NCBI RefSeq assembly: GCF_025602895.1
Contig: NW_026516423.1
Span: forward strand, 1 to 48,252
DNA length: 48,252 bases
Direction of reading: 5' to 3'
Source: Polychytrium aggregatum
Lineage: Eukaryota > Chytridiomycota > Chytridiomycetes > Polychytriales
Made by a program: the position numbers and the translations under genes. This document shows positions 1 through 11,080 of the stretch, piece after piece. The notes under the pieces are model-generated. The model saw only the letters and a list, made by a program, of their open reading frames with translations. It ran no database searches and was not told where the DNA came from. Each line of letters opens with the position of its first letter. Within the stretch, counting starts at the first letter, position 1.

Positions 1-55
1 GCGAGTGCCTCACTCTCCCTCTCTGCTAACTCCTCTCGTCTATGCCTGGATTCAG

Positions 56-3000
56 CCCACAAAGTGAAAGATATCCGCGAGAGCTCTGGACGCTCGCTTT
101 GCGCCGTCTTGCGCGAGTATCCCGAAGCCGTTGGCCTGACCCTCAACCAGCTCTATGATATCTATCAGCTGAAGGTAAAAAGGCTCCGCATTGCGTTTGG
201 CTGCTGCTTGTACATCGCCTTGGGGGGGATGCCACTGTTGACGGCGATTGTTAACCTGCGCCTTGCATCGATACCAGGCGGTGCTCCCTGCGCCAGAGTA
301 CGACGAGTACGGCATGATCATCCCCGAGTCCTTGAACAAAGAAGACGAATGGGGTGCTCGCGCAGGCATCGCAAGCGCACTGAAGGCATGTGCACCCGTT
401 CTGGTGGAGCTGGATGTTTTGAAGGCCATGCTCCGCTTCTTGATCGAGGGCGAAGCCCTTGGCGACCGACACGAGGACGTTCGCCAAGCGATGCTCGATG
501 CAGGCTTGACTGCCGTCAACACCACCGGCAAAGATCACGTCCGCGACCTACTTGAGGTCTTTGAATCGTATCTGGACAAGCCCGCTGTTCCAAACGAGGT
601 GCACGACCGTATTCGCGAGTCCGTTGTTATTCTTCTGGGCACGCTCGCCCAACATCTCGACGCATCCGATCCCATCATCCCCGTGGTTGTTGACAAGCTC
701 ATCGAGACGCTTCGCACGCCGTCCGAGATGGTCCAGATTGCTGTCTCTGAGTGCTTGCCCGCGTTGATCAAGTTGATCAAGGACGAGGTGCCACGTCTGC
801 TGGACTCGCTGTTGGATGAGCTCTTCAACTCGCCAAAGTACGCTGCTCGCCGCGGTGCTGCCTACGGACTGGCGGGTGTCGTCAAAGGAAGAGGCATCTC
901 GGCCCTCAAGGACTATGATATCATGGGTCAGCTGCGAGACGCTGTCGAGGACAAAAAGAACCCGCAACGCCGCGAGGGTGCTTGCTTTGGATATGAAGCA
1001 CTGTCGCAGGCCCTCGGTCGCCTGTTTGAACCCTATGTCATCCAGATTCTGCCGCTACTTCTCGTCTGCTATGGCGATAACTCGCGCGAGGTCCGTGAGG
1101 CCACGCATGATGCCTGCAAGGTCATCATGTCCAAGCTCTCTGCCCACTGTGTCAAGCTGGTGTTGCCCTCCCTCCTGGACGGACTGGACGATCGCGCTTG
1201 GCGAACCAAGCACGGATCGATCGAGGTTCTGGCTCGATGGCCTTCTTGGCACCCAAGCAGCTTGCGCTGTCGCCTGCCGACGATTGTGCCGCGACTTTGC
1301 GATGTCCTCGCTGATTCGCACGCTAAAGTTCAGGAGGCCGCCAAGCTCGCGCTGACCCGGTTCGGCGGTGTCATCAAGAATCCCGAGATCCAAACCCTTG
1401 TGCCCGACCTCCTTGCGGCCTTGGTCGACCCCAACAGCAAAACCCAAAAAGCCCTCGTTGCTCTCCTTGACACAGCGTTTGTCCACTATATCGACGCCCC
1501 GTCTCTTGCTCTCGTCGTGCCAATCTTGAACCGTGGCCTGAAGGAGCGTTCGACAGAGACCAAGAAGAAGGCTGCCCAAATCATGGGCAGCATGGCTTCG
1601 CTGACCGAACAGAAGGACCTTGTGCCGTATCTGCCGCTGCTGATGCCGGGGCTCAAAGAAGTCCTGATCGATCCTGTGCCCGAGGCCCGCGCGATCGCCG
1701 CCAAGGCTCTGGGCTCCATGGTCGAGAAGCTTGGAGAAGAGAACTTCCCGGGCCTGGTCTCCGAGCTCATCCAGACGCTCAAGACCGAGACCTCCTCTGT
1801 CGACCGCTCAGGCGCCTCCCAGGGACTCAGTGAGGTTCTGGCGGGCCTGGGCCTCGAACGCCTCGAAGGCATGCTCCCCGAAATCCTGGCCCACACCAAC
1901 TCTGCCCGCGCCCACATTCGCGAGGGCTTCATGACACTTCTGATTTACCTTCCTGCCACCTATGGTGACCGCTTCCAACCCTACCTCGATAGAATCGTCC
2001 CTCCGATTCTCCGCGGTCTGGCCGACGACTCCGAGACGATCCGCGAGGCTGCGCTGAAGGCCGGCCGAATGATCATTCGAAACTACGCTACCAACGCCAT
2101 CGATTTGCTGCTTCCTCAGCTCGAAAAGGGTCTGTTTGACGACAACTGGAGAATCCGGCTCAGCTCTGTGTCGCTCATGGGTGACCTGCTGTACCGCCTT
2201 ACGGGCATCAATGCCAACTCGGTCATCGAGGGCGACGACGAGACCTACGGCACCGAGAACAGCCGCCGCATCCTGGTGGATTCTCTCGGCAAGACCCGAT
2301 ACGAGGGCGTTCTGGCAAGCATCTACATTGTCATCAGCGATGTCCACGGCCTGGTGCGCCAGTCCTCGCTGCATGTCTGGAAGGCAATCGTCACCAATAC
2401 GCCCCGGACCCTCAAGGACATTCTCCCTGTCTTGATGAGCCTGGTGATTTCTTTGCTGGGCTCCGACAGCTTTGAGAAGCGGTCCGTTGCGGCGCGAACG
2501 CTTGGCGAGCTCGTTCGCAAGCTTGGCGAGAACATCCTGGCCGAGATCATTCCCATTCTGGAGCACGGCCTCGAGAGCGATGATGCAAACACCCGACAGG
2601 GCGTCTGTATCGGCATGAGCGAAATCATGGGAAGTGCCGGCAAGATGCAGGTCGCCGACTTTGGCCTCCAGATTGTGCCGGCGATTCGCCGAGCCCTCGT
2701 CGACCCCGAGCCCGACGTCCGCGAGGCTGCCGCCCAGGCCTTTGATGTCTTGCACCAGCACTTGGGTTCCAAGGCGATCGACGACGTGCTGCCCTACCTG
2801 CTGAACGAAATGACGACCTCGACGGCCTCGTCCGAGAACTATGCTCTTGGCGCGCTCAAGGAGATCATGGCTGTCCGCTCGAACGTTGTTTTCCCCGTCT
2901 TGATCCCGGCCTTGATCACCGAGCCCATCACTGCTTTCAATGCCCGGGCTCTTGGCTCGCTCATTTCTGTCGCTGGCTCTGCCCTCACTCGTCGGCTGAA

Positions 3001-5455
3001 CGTCATTCTGCCGGCGCTGATGTCCGGACTCGAGCAGAAGGACGACGCCGTTCCCGACATCAAGGAGGCGCTCAAGGTGCTCATGCTTTCGGTCGAGGAA
3101 GACGGCCTGCATACTCTGATGGTCCTTCTGCAGGATACTATGGCCGACGGCTCGCTGGAACGAAAGCGCACAGTCTGTGAGGCCCTCGCCATCTTCTGCG
3201 CCGGCAGCTCGGTGGACATCAGCGACTATGTTTCCGACTGGGTCCGCCGCCTGCTCGAACTGCTTACCAGCAAAGACGCCGCCACCGTCAAGACGGCCTG
3301 GGCGGCGCTAGATGCTCTGATCAAGACCATCAAGAAGGACGAAATGGAGCGCCACGTCGCTACCACCCGGCGGGCCATTGCGTTCATCTCTGAGCGGCTC
3401 AAGCCCGATGAAACAATTGCCGGTTTCTCGCTCCCCAAGGTAGGGCTGGGACACGATTGACGGAAGCGGGTGGTGCGATATTCTCCTCTCGCCTCGTTTG
3501 CGCATTATGCCCTTGGCACTAACCCGGTCGATGCTTCTTCACGCTGCATCAGGGTATCTCGCCCCTCCTTCCGATCTTCTCGCAGGGACTCATCGCTGGC
3601 AGCAACTCGGACGTCCGTGAGCAAGCTGCCCTCGGCCTCGGAGACTTGGTTCGCCGAACCAGCGTGCCAGCACTTGGCCCCTTTGTCACCCAGATTACTG
3701 GACCTCTTATCCGTGTCATTGGCGATCGGTTCCCCTGGCAAGTCAAGGCAGCCATTCTGCAAACTCTCAGGTACGCATGTGCGGGTTCAGGTAGCGATTG
3801 GTGTCGGTGTGTGTGGGTTGAGCGATGCAGTCGGATCAAGTGCGAGGATGGTGTAGATGTTGAAGGGATGGCATCGGCGAGTGTGTTCATGTGAGCCATT
3901 GGGATAGCCCGCTCGCGCACTCGGGCCACTGTCCCAAAGCAAGGATGCTCTGGGAGAGGAGAGGAGAGCCACGTTGCGGAGCACCGGCGGCAATATGGTG
4001 CTAGTCGACCTGCCATCCGTGCTGACCGTGCACACCGCCGTCACAGCTTGCTCCTTGTCAAGGTCCCTGCACTTCTCAAGCCCTTCCTGCCTCAGCTGCA
4101 GCGCACGTTCGTCAAGTCCCTCTCTGAGCCGTCGTCCTCTACGGTCCGCGAGCGTGCGGCCTCGTGTCTGTCGACCCTGATCGGACTGCAGACTCGACTG
4201 GATCCCCTGGTTGTCGAACTCACCCAGGGCGTCAAGACTGCCGAAGACCGGGGTGTCCGCGATGCCATGTGGCAGGCAATCCTCGGTCTGCTCAAGGGCG
4301 TTGGCCCTGGAAGAGAAATCAGCGCTGCCAGCCAGAAGACCGTTGCCGATCTTGTGCTTGATGCGCTGCTCAGCAGCAACGAAAACGAAGGCAAGTGTCC
4401 TGCTATGCCTGGCAGCGCGGGGACTGACACTGGGTCCGTCGTTGGAGCTCTGGTCTTGTGGACGGTACTTCAGTGTCGGAGAGCTCTTCCAAGAGCAACT
4501 CCACCAGGCTCGACCGTTGCGCGCTGGTTTTTGCATCCCCGCTATCCGGGCTTGCATGGCACTTGGATCGCCGCCCTTTCATTCCACGAGGGCGTGCTGG
4601 CTTTACATATTGTCGCCGTGTGCGTAACATGTGGCTGACCGACGACACCGTCGCTTGTACAGAGTCTCTGCGGACTCGCGCTGCGAGATGCTTTGGAGTG
4701 CTGCTTGGAATCTTCTCTGACGATGACGCCCGGGATACACTTGAGTAAGCATGCCTGTCTCCCTCTGCATGATCGCGCGCGGCTCTGAGACCACGATCAA
4801 CGCCCGGCCAACAGCGATCCCTGACTCGCAATGCCGCTTCATTTCCTGTAATAGGGGTCGCATCCTCTCGGTGTCTGCAAGCGAGCCTTGGCACAAGATC
4901 CATGGCGCTGCCGTGGGCCTTGAGGCTGTGTTTGTCGAGAATCCCAGCAAGATTGCCGACCTGAACCTGGTCTCTGAGACCGTGGATGCGGTGGCGAAAT
5001 GGGTCACCCACGAAAAGTCGCCCGTTGCAGAGGCCGCCGTCCATAGCATCGGCAGCTTGCTGACACACGAAGGCTACGCCGATGCCGAGATTGCCGGCAC
5101 GCTGGTGCCTCTGCTGGTGGAGAACGTTGCGGCCACACGGCCCTCGGATGTCCGCCGCGAGACCTTGGTTGTTCTGAAGAATGTTGCCAAGCTTCAGCAC
5201 GGTGCCGTTGCGCCCTTCCTCGGCACCATGGTACCGGCGCTGATGACAACCGTGCGCGACCGAACCATCCCTGTCAAGCTAGCCGGCGAACGGGCACTGG
5301 TCTACCTGCTCCAGATCAAGACCGGAACAGATGTTCTGCAAAAGTACCTCGGCACCCTCGATGGCCCCACCGCTCGCTCGATTGGCGACTACGCACGCAG
5401 AGTCCTCGTCAAGATTGGCGAGAAGGACAGTGACGACGAAGCCGACGACAGCTAG
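56..5455 (+). CDS. GCN1: GCN1, translational activator of the eIF2alpha kinase Gcn2 (5' part missing)
   Basis: Gcn1 sits on stalled or collided ribosomes and helps Gcn2 sense uncharged tRNA and phosphorylate eIF2alpha. Exons read 56-174, 278-3439, 3553-3770, 4047-4390, 4663-4744 and 4882-5455, with phases agreeing throughout; bases 1-55 are the end of an intron (CTAAC at 26-30, AG at 54-55). About 1,500 residues are present, roughly the C-terminal 55% of a ~2,670-residue protein. They are HEAT repeats with family blocks such as GAAYGLAGVVKGRGI, LFDDNWRIRLSSV and ITGPLIRVIGDRFPW, and include the region expected to bind the Gcn2 RWD domain. The eEF3-like central domain would be mostly upstream. 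The fourth intron in the window starts with GC, not GT. Residues encoded by ~1229-1274 are out of register with the family (see findings). The protein ends in an acidic SDDEADDS tail. Identity is certain; the gene is cut by the window edge. Confidence 0.97.
4391..4662 (+). other. GC-AG intron in GCN1
   Basis: The exon ends ...AACGAAG and the intron opens GCAAGT, the consensus of the rare GC-AG class, and closes TTGTACAG. Joining here gives GAG TCT CTG and restores the conserved Ser-Leu-Arg-Thr-Arg-Ala-Ala-Arg segment in frame. No GT donor nearby gives the right phase. Confidence 0.8.
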
Positions 5456-5827
5456 AGGACTGCCCGAGGTGTCCCAGGGGCAGCGACCACAAGGGTACAA
5501 GAGTCGCCCCGCTTGGGGTGGTTCTGGATCAGACGCTTTTTCCTCGCTTCATTTGCCCCCAGTGCCTCTTGTTTCACCCCTCTCCACAGCTGCGCTGGAA
5601 TACATGATCCCCCAATGTTGTATGTGATGTGAGCAGTTCTGGTCCGCTCTCTAATCTGCGGCACTGCAGCCCGTTTGGGCAAGTCGCCATCGAAACAACG
5701 CAACGCACTATCGGGGCCAAGTTGGGTCAGATACAATACCAAAATATCTAGATTACGGCAGGAAAACGACATAATTATGACATGGTGACGATCAGCCATC
5801 TGGCGGCTGCCGTCGGCTGAGCAAGGC
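5456..5827. other. Convergent 3' intergenic region, GCN1 / membrane protein
   Basis: 372 bp between two stop codons of converging genes. It is more AT-rich in its second half than the flanks. I see no open gene, RNA gene or clear repeat; it presumably holds both 3' untranslated regions. Confidence 0.6.
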
Positions 5828-7498
5828 TCACAGTCGACGAGCAGGACGGAGCATTGGGTTGACGGATTGTCGGCGCTCGGGAGACTGGGTGGGAGAATTA
5901 GGGCTGGCAGAGCCATTTTCGGCATAGAGAACACCACTGCTTGGCCGGGAGACAGATGGGGTCGGAAACATGACGCCCGGTTGTTGACTCTCGGACACTA
6001 CCCTCGGCAGGACGGGAGTGCCTTGGATGGTCTGTTGATATGAAGGCGGGAAGATTTCGGAGGATTCTGGGTTTACGTGGGAGACACTGTTGAGCTCGAT
6101 GGATGAGTCGCTCGGAATCGCTGGGTTTGGTGAGTATCGGGGAAGGGTTGAGGTCGATCTCGCTGCTTGGCGGATCGAGGCGGGAAGAATTGGAGGCCTT
6201 CGCGAAGTCTTGAAACGCAGATAGACCACGGCCGCAATAAGCACCGCTGGCGGTCCACAAAGCAAGGGCAAAGACGACGGAGTGAGTCCGAGCAAGCCGG
6301 GCGGATGGCGGGGGAGGGACAGCAAACCCAGAGGAGGAGGAGGGCACGATCGCTCCCCTCCATGACGGCTGGCGGCTGGCGGCTGGCGGTGAGCGACGGG
6401 GAGATCGCTCGACAAAACACCTACGTGCAGCGATGAGCCATAGGAGTGCGCTGGGCTTGAACTGGCTGTTTTGCGAGTTTCCATTTGACGGATTTGATAC
6501 GTTGAACGGGATCTGGGCAGAGAGACTGAGGTTTGGGACGCTGAGAAGCGGACCTAAATCGAATTCGCCTGCGAGCCCTTGGTTCGGTACGCATTTGTTG
6601 TTCAGTGTGAAGCCCTCCACGCCGTTGCCGCCGGCTGTGCAGTTGGCATCGACGCCATGAGGCCAAACGACCATGTTGGGCGACCCCAAGTTGCTGTCGA
6701 CGGTGTAGCTTCCGTCCGGCATCTTGGTGCAGTTCTGGTAGATGGGGTCTCGGACGACAACGCTGAGATTGGTGCAGGTCGAGTCGCCAAAGCTCCTTGC
6801 GATATATGAGAAGTAGGGTGTCTTGAAGCCTGAGTCCCACAAGCTGTGATGCAGGAGACGAGAGCAGCGATAAATACGACGACGAAAAAAATAGGGCGAG
6901 GGCCAGCATACGAAGCCGGTCAGCGGGATCTTCACGAAACAAAAGACCTGTTCCGAGGGCCTCGAGGACATCACACCGCACCGCATATGGGCTGATCCGA
7001 AAGCGAGCCATGTCACAGAGCCAAGAAAGTAGAAGCATCGACGGATGTGCATCCAACGATGTTCCGCTTCCTGTGATGCCACTCATCCCGGGACTCTGCC
7101 ATCGCACCGAGAGCAACTCACTCAGTCGAGAGATAGCTCTTGTTGCTGTAGGCCCCTGTGAAGAAGCTGGCTGTGCACGGATCCGAGTTGAGGGTGGAGA
7201 ACTGGGCGGCGACGGAGCAATCTGTTCGGCAGGACGAGTCCGACCCACAGTCACTGAGGAAGATCGAATGGCTGTCTGGAACGACAGAGAGATAGGCGTA
7301 GCTGGTGGCCGTGCGGTTGTCGATCCAGGCCCGAGGCATGCAGCGGTCGCTTGCGTACAGGACGTCGCCAAGGCTCTCAGGAAAGACCAGCGCCTGGGCA
7401 TTGGAGGAGTTGACGCAGCGGGGAAGAATCGACCGACGGCCATAGTGAAGCAGCCACCGGACGTTGGCGGGATCAAGCGCGGGAGGCAGGAGCGACAT
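5828..7498 (-). CDS. Unrecognised N-glycosylated single-pass membrane protein
   Basis: I do not recognise the family. Two exons are clear: 7498-7122 and 6843-6425 (donor GTGAGT, acceptor CACAG, phases agree). The third runs to the stop at 5828; its acceptor is uncertain (6375 gives the right phase but a 49-nt intron). The first ~265 residues are Cys-rich and carry at least eight N-X-S/T sequons (NSS, NRT, NKS, NLS, NCT twice, NLS, NVS), typical of a secreted ectodomain. A hydrophobic stretch follows (about 6250-6300, with VLIAAVVYLRFK), then a basic Lys-Thr-Ser-Arg-Arg stop-transfer and a Ser/Pro-rich cytosolic tail. The layout suggests a type I cell-surface sensor or adhesion protein; this is inference. 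No signal peptide follows the ATG at 7498, so a short upstream exon is probably missing. Product is ~447 residues as modelled. Confidence 0.6.
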
Positions 7499-7543
7499 GG
7501 GTGACGGATGCGAGTGCAGATGCAGACGGAGACGCAGGCCAAA

Positions 7544-7655
7544 GATGCAGGTCAGAGATACAGGTCAGAGATGCAGGTCGAAGCGAGATGGCGGGAGAAC
7601 AGACGACCAAGGAAAGACGGCCAAGGACAGACGACCAAGGACAGATGACCAAGGC
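7544..7655. repeat. Two short tandem repeats upstream of the membrane-protein gene
   Basis: 7544-7579 holds nearly three copies of a 13-bp unit (GATGCAGGTCAGA with one change). 7601-7655 holds four copies of a 14-bp unit, AGACGACCAAGGAC, with 1-2 differences each. They lie in the ~580-bp gap between the DPH1 stop and the first ATG of the downstream minus-strand gene, so they may sit in its promoter or 5' leader. The rest of 7656-8077 shows nothing I can name. Confidence 0.75.
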
Positions 7656-8077
7656 GCCGGTGGGGATTTCGGATGCGTAAGCGGATTCGGGCGCAACACA
7701 GAGCATGTTCTCGGTACACAGACGGTGTGGCTGGGTGGGCTGGCTGGTGTGTATGCGTCGCGCGTGAGTGGCTGGCCCGCGCGCCAATCAGCAGCGCGCA
7801 GGCCGCACCGCGTGACCGCCGCCAATGCATCGCCGCCGCTGGGCCGGGGTGACACCAGCAGCACAATTCCCCACGCCCACAGATCTGTGTCGATGGCTTC
7901 GTCTGCAGCGACGAAGGGGGGTTCGTCCTGCAGCGAGGGTGCCTTGATGCTGCATCGGCGGCGGCTTTTATTCTCCAGCAATGTCGTCTTTTGCATCTGG
8001 GTAGTGCGCGGGGATGCGATCCTCTCCTCCATGGCGAGCCGCCCGGAGAAAGGTGGCGCGTGTTGGCCCATGCCAGG

Positions 8078-10561
8078 CTATTGAGCCTTTTGTCGGCGCT
8101 CCTTGGGTGGTGCGTGGTTGGGCGTCCACGGACCCAGCGAATCCCGAGCGTAAAAGTCCATTGGATATACCGACTGCCACTCTGCCGAGCCCATCAGCAC
8201 CGCTGCCTCGTACGGGGTCAGCAGGGGCTTGGGAAAGGCGTATCCCCAATCAATCGAGAGTCGAGGACAAGCGACCTGGATCCAGACGTCGACGTTTGGG
8301 AACTGGGCCAGCTTGGACGGGAAGATCTCCGACAGCAGCACAGTGACGTATGGGATGCGGCGCGAAACCAACTGTGACTCGAGGTGCTGGGGAATGGATT
8401 CATCATTGGATGCGTTGGCGCGGTGAGCAAATGAGCAAACAACAGACGGGATTGGACGCAGTGCCGCTTGAGCCCGACTCGGCGCCATCGGCTGCATCTG
8501 CCCATCATGACGCACATGCCACGCCGATCACGGACCAGCACTCTGCTGCCATGCTTGTTCGGCCGATGCCATGCATACATACCTCAAGCACCTTGGGGCT
8601 CCCTTGGCGGCCCAGCGTTCCAAGTATTAAGCCAAACTTCTTGCCCCCCCTCGCCTGTTCGATGGCATGCTGGCGCGCTGACCGCATCTCGTCATGGTTA
8701 TACCGTTCACGCGTAAAGACCTTGGAATACGGGTCGTAGCGGTACGCGGGCAACTCGGGATTGGCGATCATGATGGCTTCGAGATGAAAGCGACCGTCAC
8801 CCAGATATCTAGCAGCCCGAGGTAAGTCGGCAACCAGTGCCGTGGTGAGTGGCCCTGCCAATAGATCCCCGAACGGGCCAGTGTCCGTGATGCCAACGCT
8901 GCCAAAGTGCTCAGCTCTGGGCGTCAGCTCTTGAAGCATTGCCAGGACTTACATGATGCAGTCATGACCGGTCAGCTTCGGAGCTGTGCATCCGAGAATT
9001 TCGCCTGGAGACAGAGGCTTGGACTGTGGAATCGCCACGGTGTAGTCGTGCTCGAGCTCGGCTTTGGCACCCTGAATAATGGCCCATCCAATAACCCCCG
9101 ATCAGCAAGCAATCATCTTGTACGGCCTTTCGGTGAGGCCAACATCGGCGACATGCTGCCACGAGACACACTCCTGCTGCGTCCACAATGCCTCACCTGC
9201 AACGAGGTCACAAACTGGATCGTCGCCACAATCACCAGCCTCTTGCCCTTCTCGATATTGTACTTGACCGTCTCGACAAAATGGTGCACATCAATACCAA
9301 TGTCGACAAAGACATACATGGTCTTGATCGTGGTCACATCCACCGGAACTGGATAGGCGTTGTCGTTCATGCGGCGAGGCCAGCGAACGCAGCGAATATG
9401 GAATATGGAAGATGGAATACAGCATGACGAACGGTAACTTCAGAGGGCCGGCCATTACGATACCCGACATTTGCGCGAGGCCAGTCCGGGAATAGCAATG
9501 TACGGCCTGGCGAACACATCTGTCGCGGGAGACTCCACTTACCGAGACAGCTGTGGCCGTAGTGGACCATGTAGTCGCAGCCGAGCGCCAGGGCTGTAAA
9601 GTCATCGACGCAGCAGGCGCCGTATGTGACATCACCCATGATCAGCGTCTCGACCCCGGCGAATCTGGATGGGGTCGGTGTGGAAACAAGTCGATAGTCG
9701 GCACCCAAGATCAGAACCCGCTGCTGGCGCTATCACTCCATTCGGCCAGCTTGGATCGAAGCAACCCGAGTGTCATTACAGCACCGCTTCGAATCCAGAG
9801 AAGATCTGGTGAACGGAATCCAGCGCCGTCGCAGAGACTTCACCGATCGAGGCCCTCGGTTGATCCGCCTTATTTTCGAGACCGTACAAACCCTACCTTT
9901 CGATAATATCCGAGATCACACAGGCAAACATCTGCAAGCCTTCGGGGAACTGGAGCGCGACTGTGACGGGATGAACGTTGGAGAGTCAGTTCTGGCCGTT
10001 GAGATCATTGGCACTTGCTGCCTCGCCCTCATCCTCGCCCTCATCCCCATCCTCATCGCCGACTCGAATCTGTGCTGAATGTAGCAGCTTGCTACCTTTC
10101 TTTGCTTGCTGCCGCTGGATGTTCCAGATGGTTTTGTGGATCTCAAAGTTGTAGTTCCTGGGAAGCTGTTGGCAGACGGATGGCACAGAGGCCCCGACCA
10201 AGGAATCGTTCCGTTGAGATCGATGCACTCGTGCCGATGGCTTTGCTTTGGACCAGGCAAGCAAGCAAGCAAGAGGAAGACAGCAGGGCATTTGCTTTCC
10301 TCCTTCTGCCCTCCCCTTCTCGAGACCTGGTTCCTGTCAGCCATGCTATCCTACCTGGGCAATCGCCTCATTCAGTTGGGCGTCATTGAGGATACTCTCT
10401 GGAATCTGGTTGATCGGCCGGACGATCTTAGATCCCGCCGAGGCTGACACCGTGACGGCCGTTGTATCGGGAGTGGAGGCGGTCTGACTCCGAGCCGAGC
10501 CGACAAAGCGCTTGCGGGCCAGCTCGGCCCTGGACGGAGCAGGATTGGGCGATTCGGCCAT
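8078..10561 (-). CDS. DPH1: DPH1, 2-(3-amino-3-carboxypropyl)histidine synthase subunit
   Basis: Dph1 pairs with Dph2 in a radical, 4Fe-4S enzyme that moves the 3-amino-3-carboxypropyl group of S-adenosylmethionine onto a histidine of eEF2, the first step of diphthamide synthesis in the cytosol. Eight exons join in phase: 10561-10355, 10165-10096, 9960-9897, 9664-9543, 9348-9197, 9071-8953, 8808-8583, 8386-8078, giving 422 residues, normal for the family. Hallmarks are [90 protein letters not shown] and [11 protein letters not shown]. The cluster-ligand cysteines fall at about residues 131/132, 233 and 360, all present. The start ATG has A at -3 and the N-terminal 45 residues are a variable Ser/Ala-rich leader. 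Intron 1 contains four GCAA units (about 10257-10272). Identity is certain. Confidence 0.96.
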
Positions 10562-10778
10562 TTGGCACTGGAGATGCTTGACAAGGAGGGCTTTGGACGA
10601 AAGGAATATTGGCAGAACGACGACACACCGTCTCTTCGGTGATCGGCAAAGTCGGTGCTGGTTGAGCAGCCGTGGGGCAGGATCGAGGGGATCAAAGACT
10701 GGGTCCGAGACTGGGTCCGAGAGCCGGCACACAGGAAGGCGTTGCCCAGCAGATCGAGTGGGGCGAATGGTGAGAGAG

Positions 10779-10788
10779 AAAAAAAAAA
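10779..10788. promoter_or_regulatory. Poly(dA:dT) tract upstream of DPH1
   Basis: Ten A residues on the plus strand, about 220 bp upstream of the DPH1 ATG. Poly(dA:dT) runs commonly keep fungal promoters free of nucleosomes. The same G-A10-TGG string occurs upstream of ZPR1. Function is inferred from position only. The rest of 10562-11080 has no supportable gene. Confidence 0.35.
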
Positions 10789-11080
10789 TGGCGACACGCT
10801 CGCGAAACATGACCATGAGATGCCGCTCGCCAAACAGCCTCGCCCGCTGCCACCAGCAGTACCCGTCCATCGCTGATGGATCGTCGCTGACAGTCGGCTG
10901 GCTCTCGCCGCCGAGAACTCGGAGACGACGCCCCTCCCGCACCGTCGGGCAGTATCGTAGGCGCTCGTGTCATCCCCCCGTGTCCAGGCGCACGGCACAC
11001 AAGCCCATCGCAGCGGTCAACGAGGGTAAGAGGTGCATGTAGTATTCAAGTGGTGAGGTAGAAAAATATGGCGTTGGCAA

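Noticed and set aside
1808..3112. 434-codon antisense open frame opposite GCN1
   Set aside because: It lies wholly within strongly conserved GCN1 coding sequence and mirrors its codon use.
9780..9800. TTCGAATCC string like a tRNA T-loop
   Set aside because: No matching acceptor or anticodon arms around it, and it lies within a DPH1 intron.
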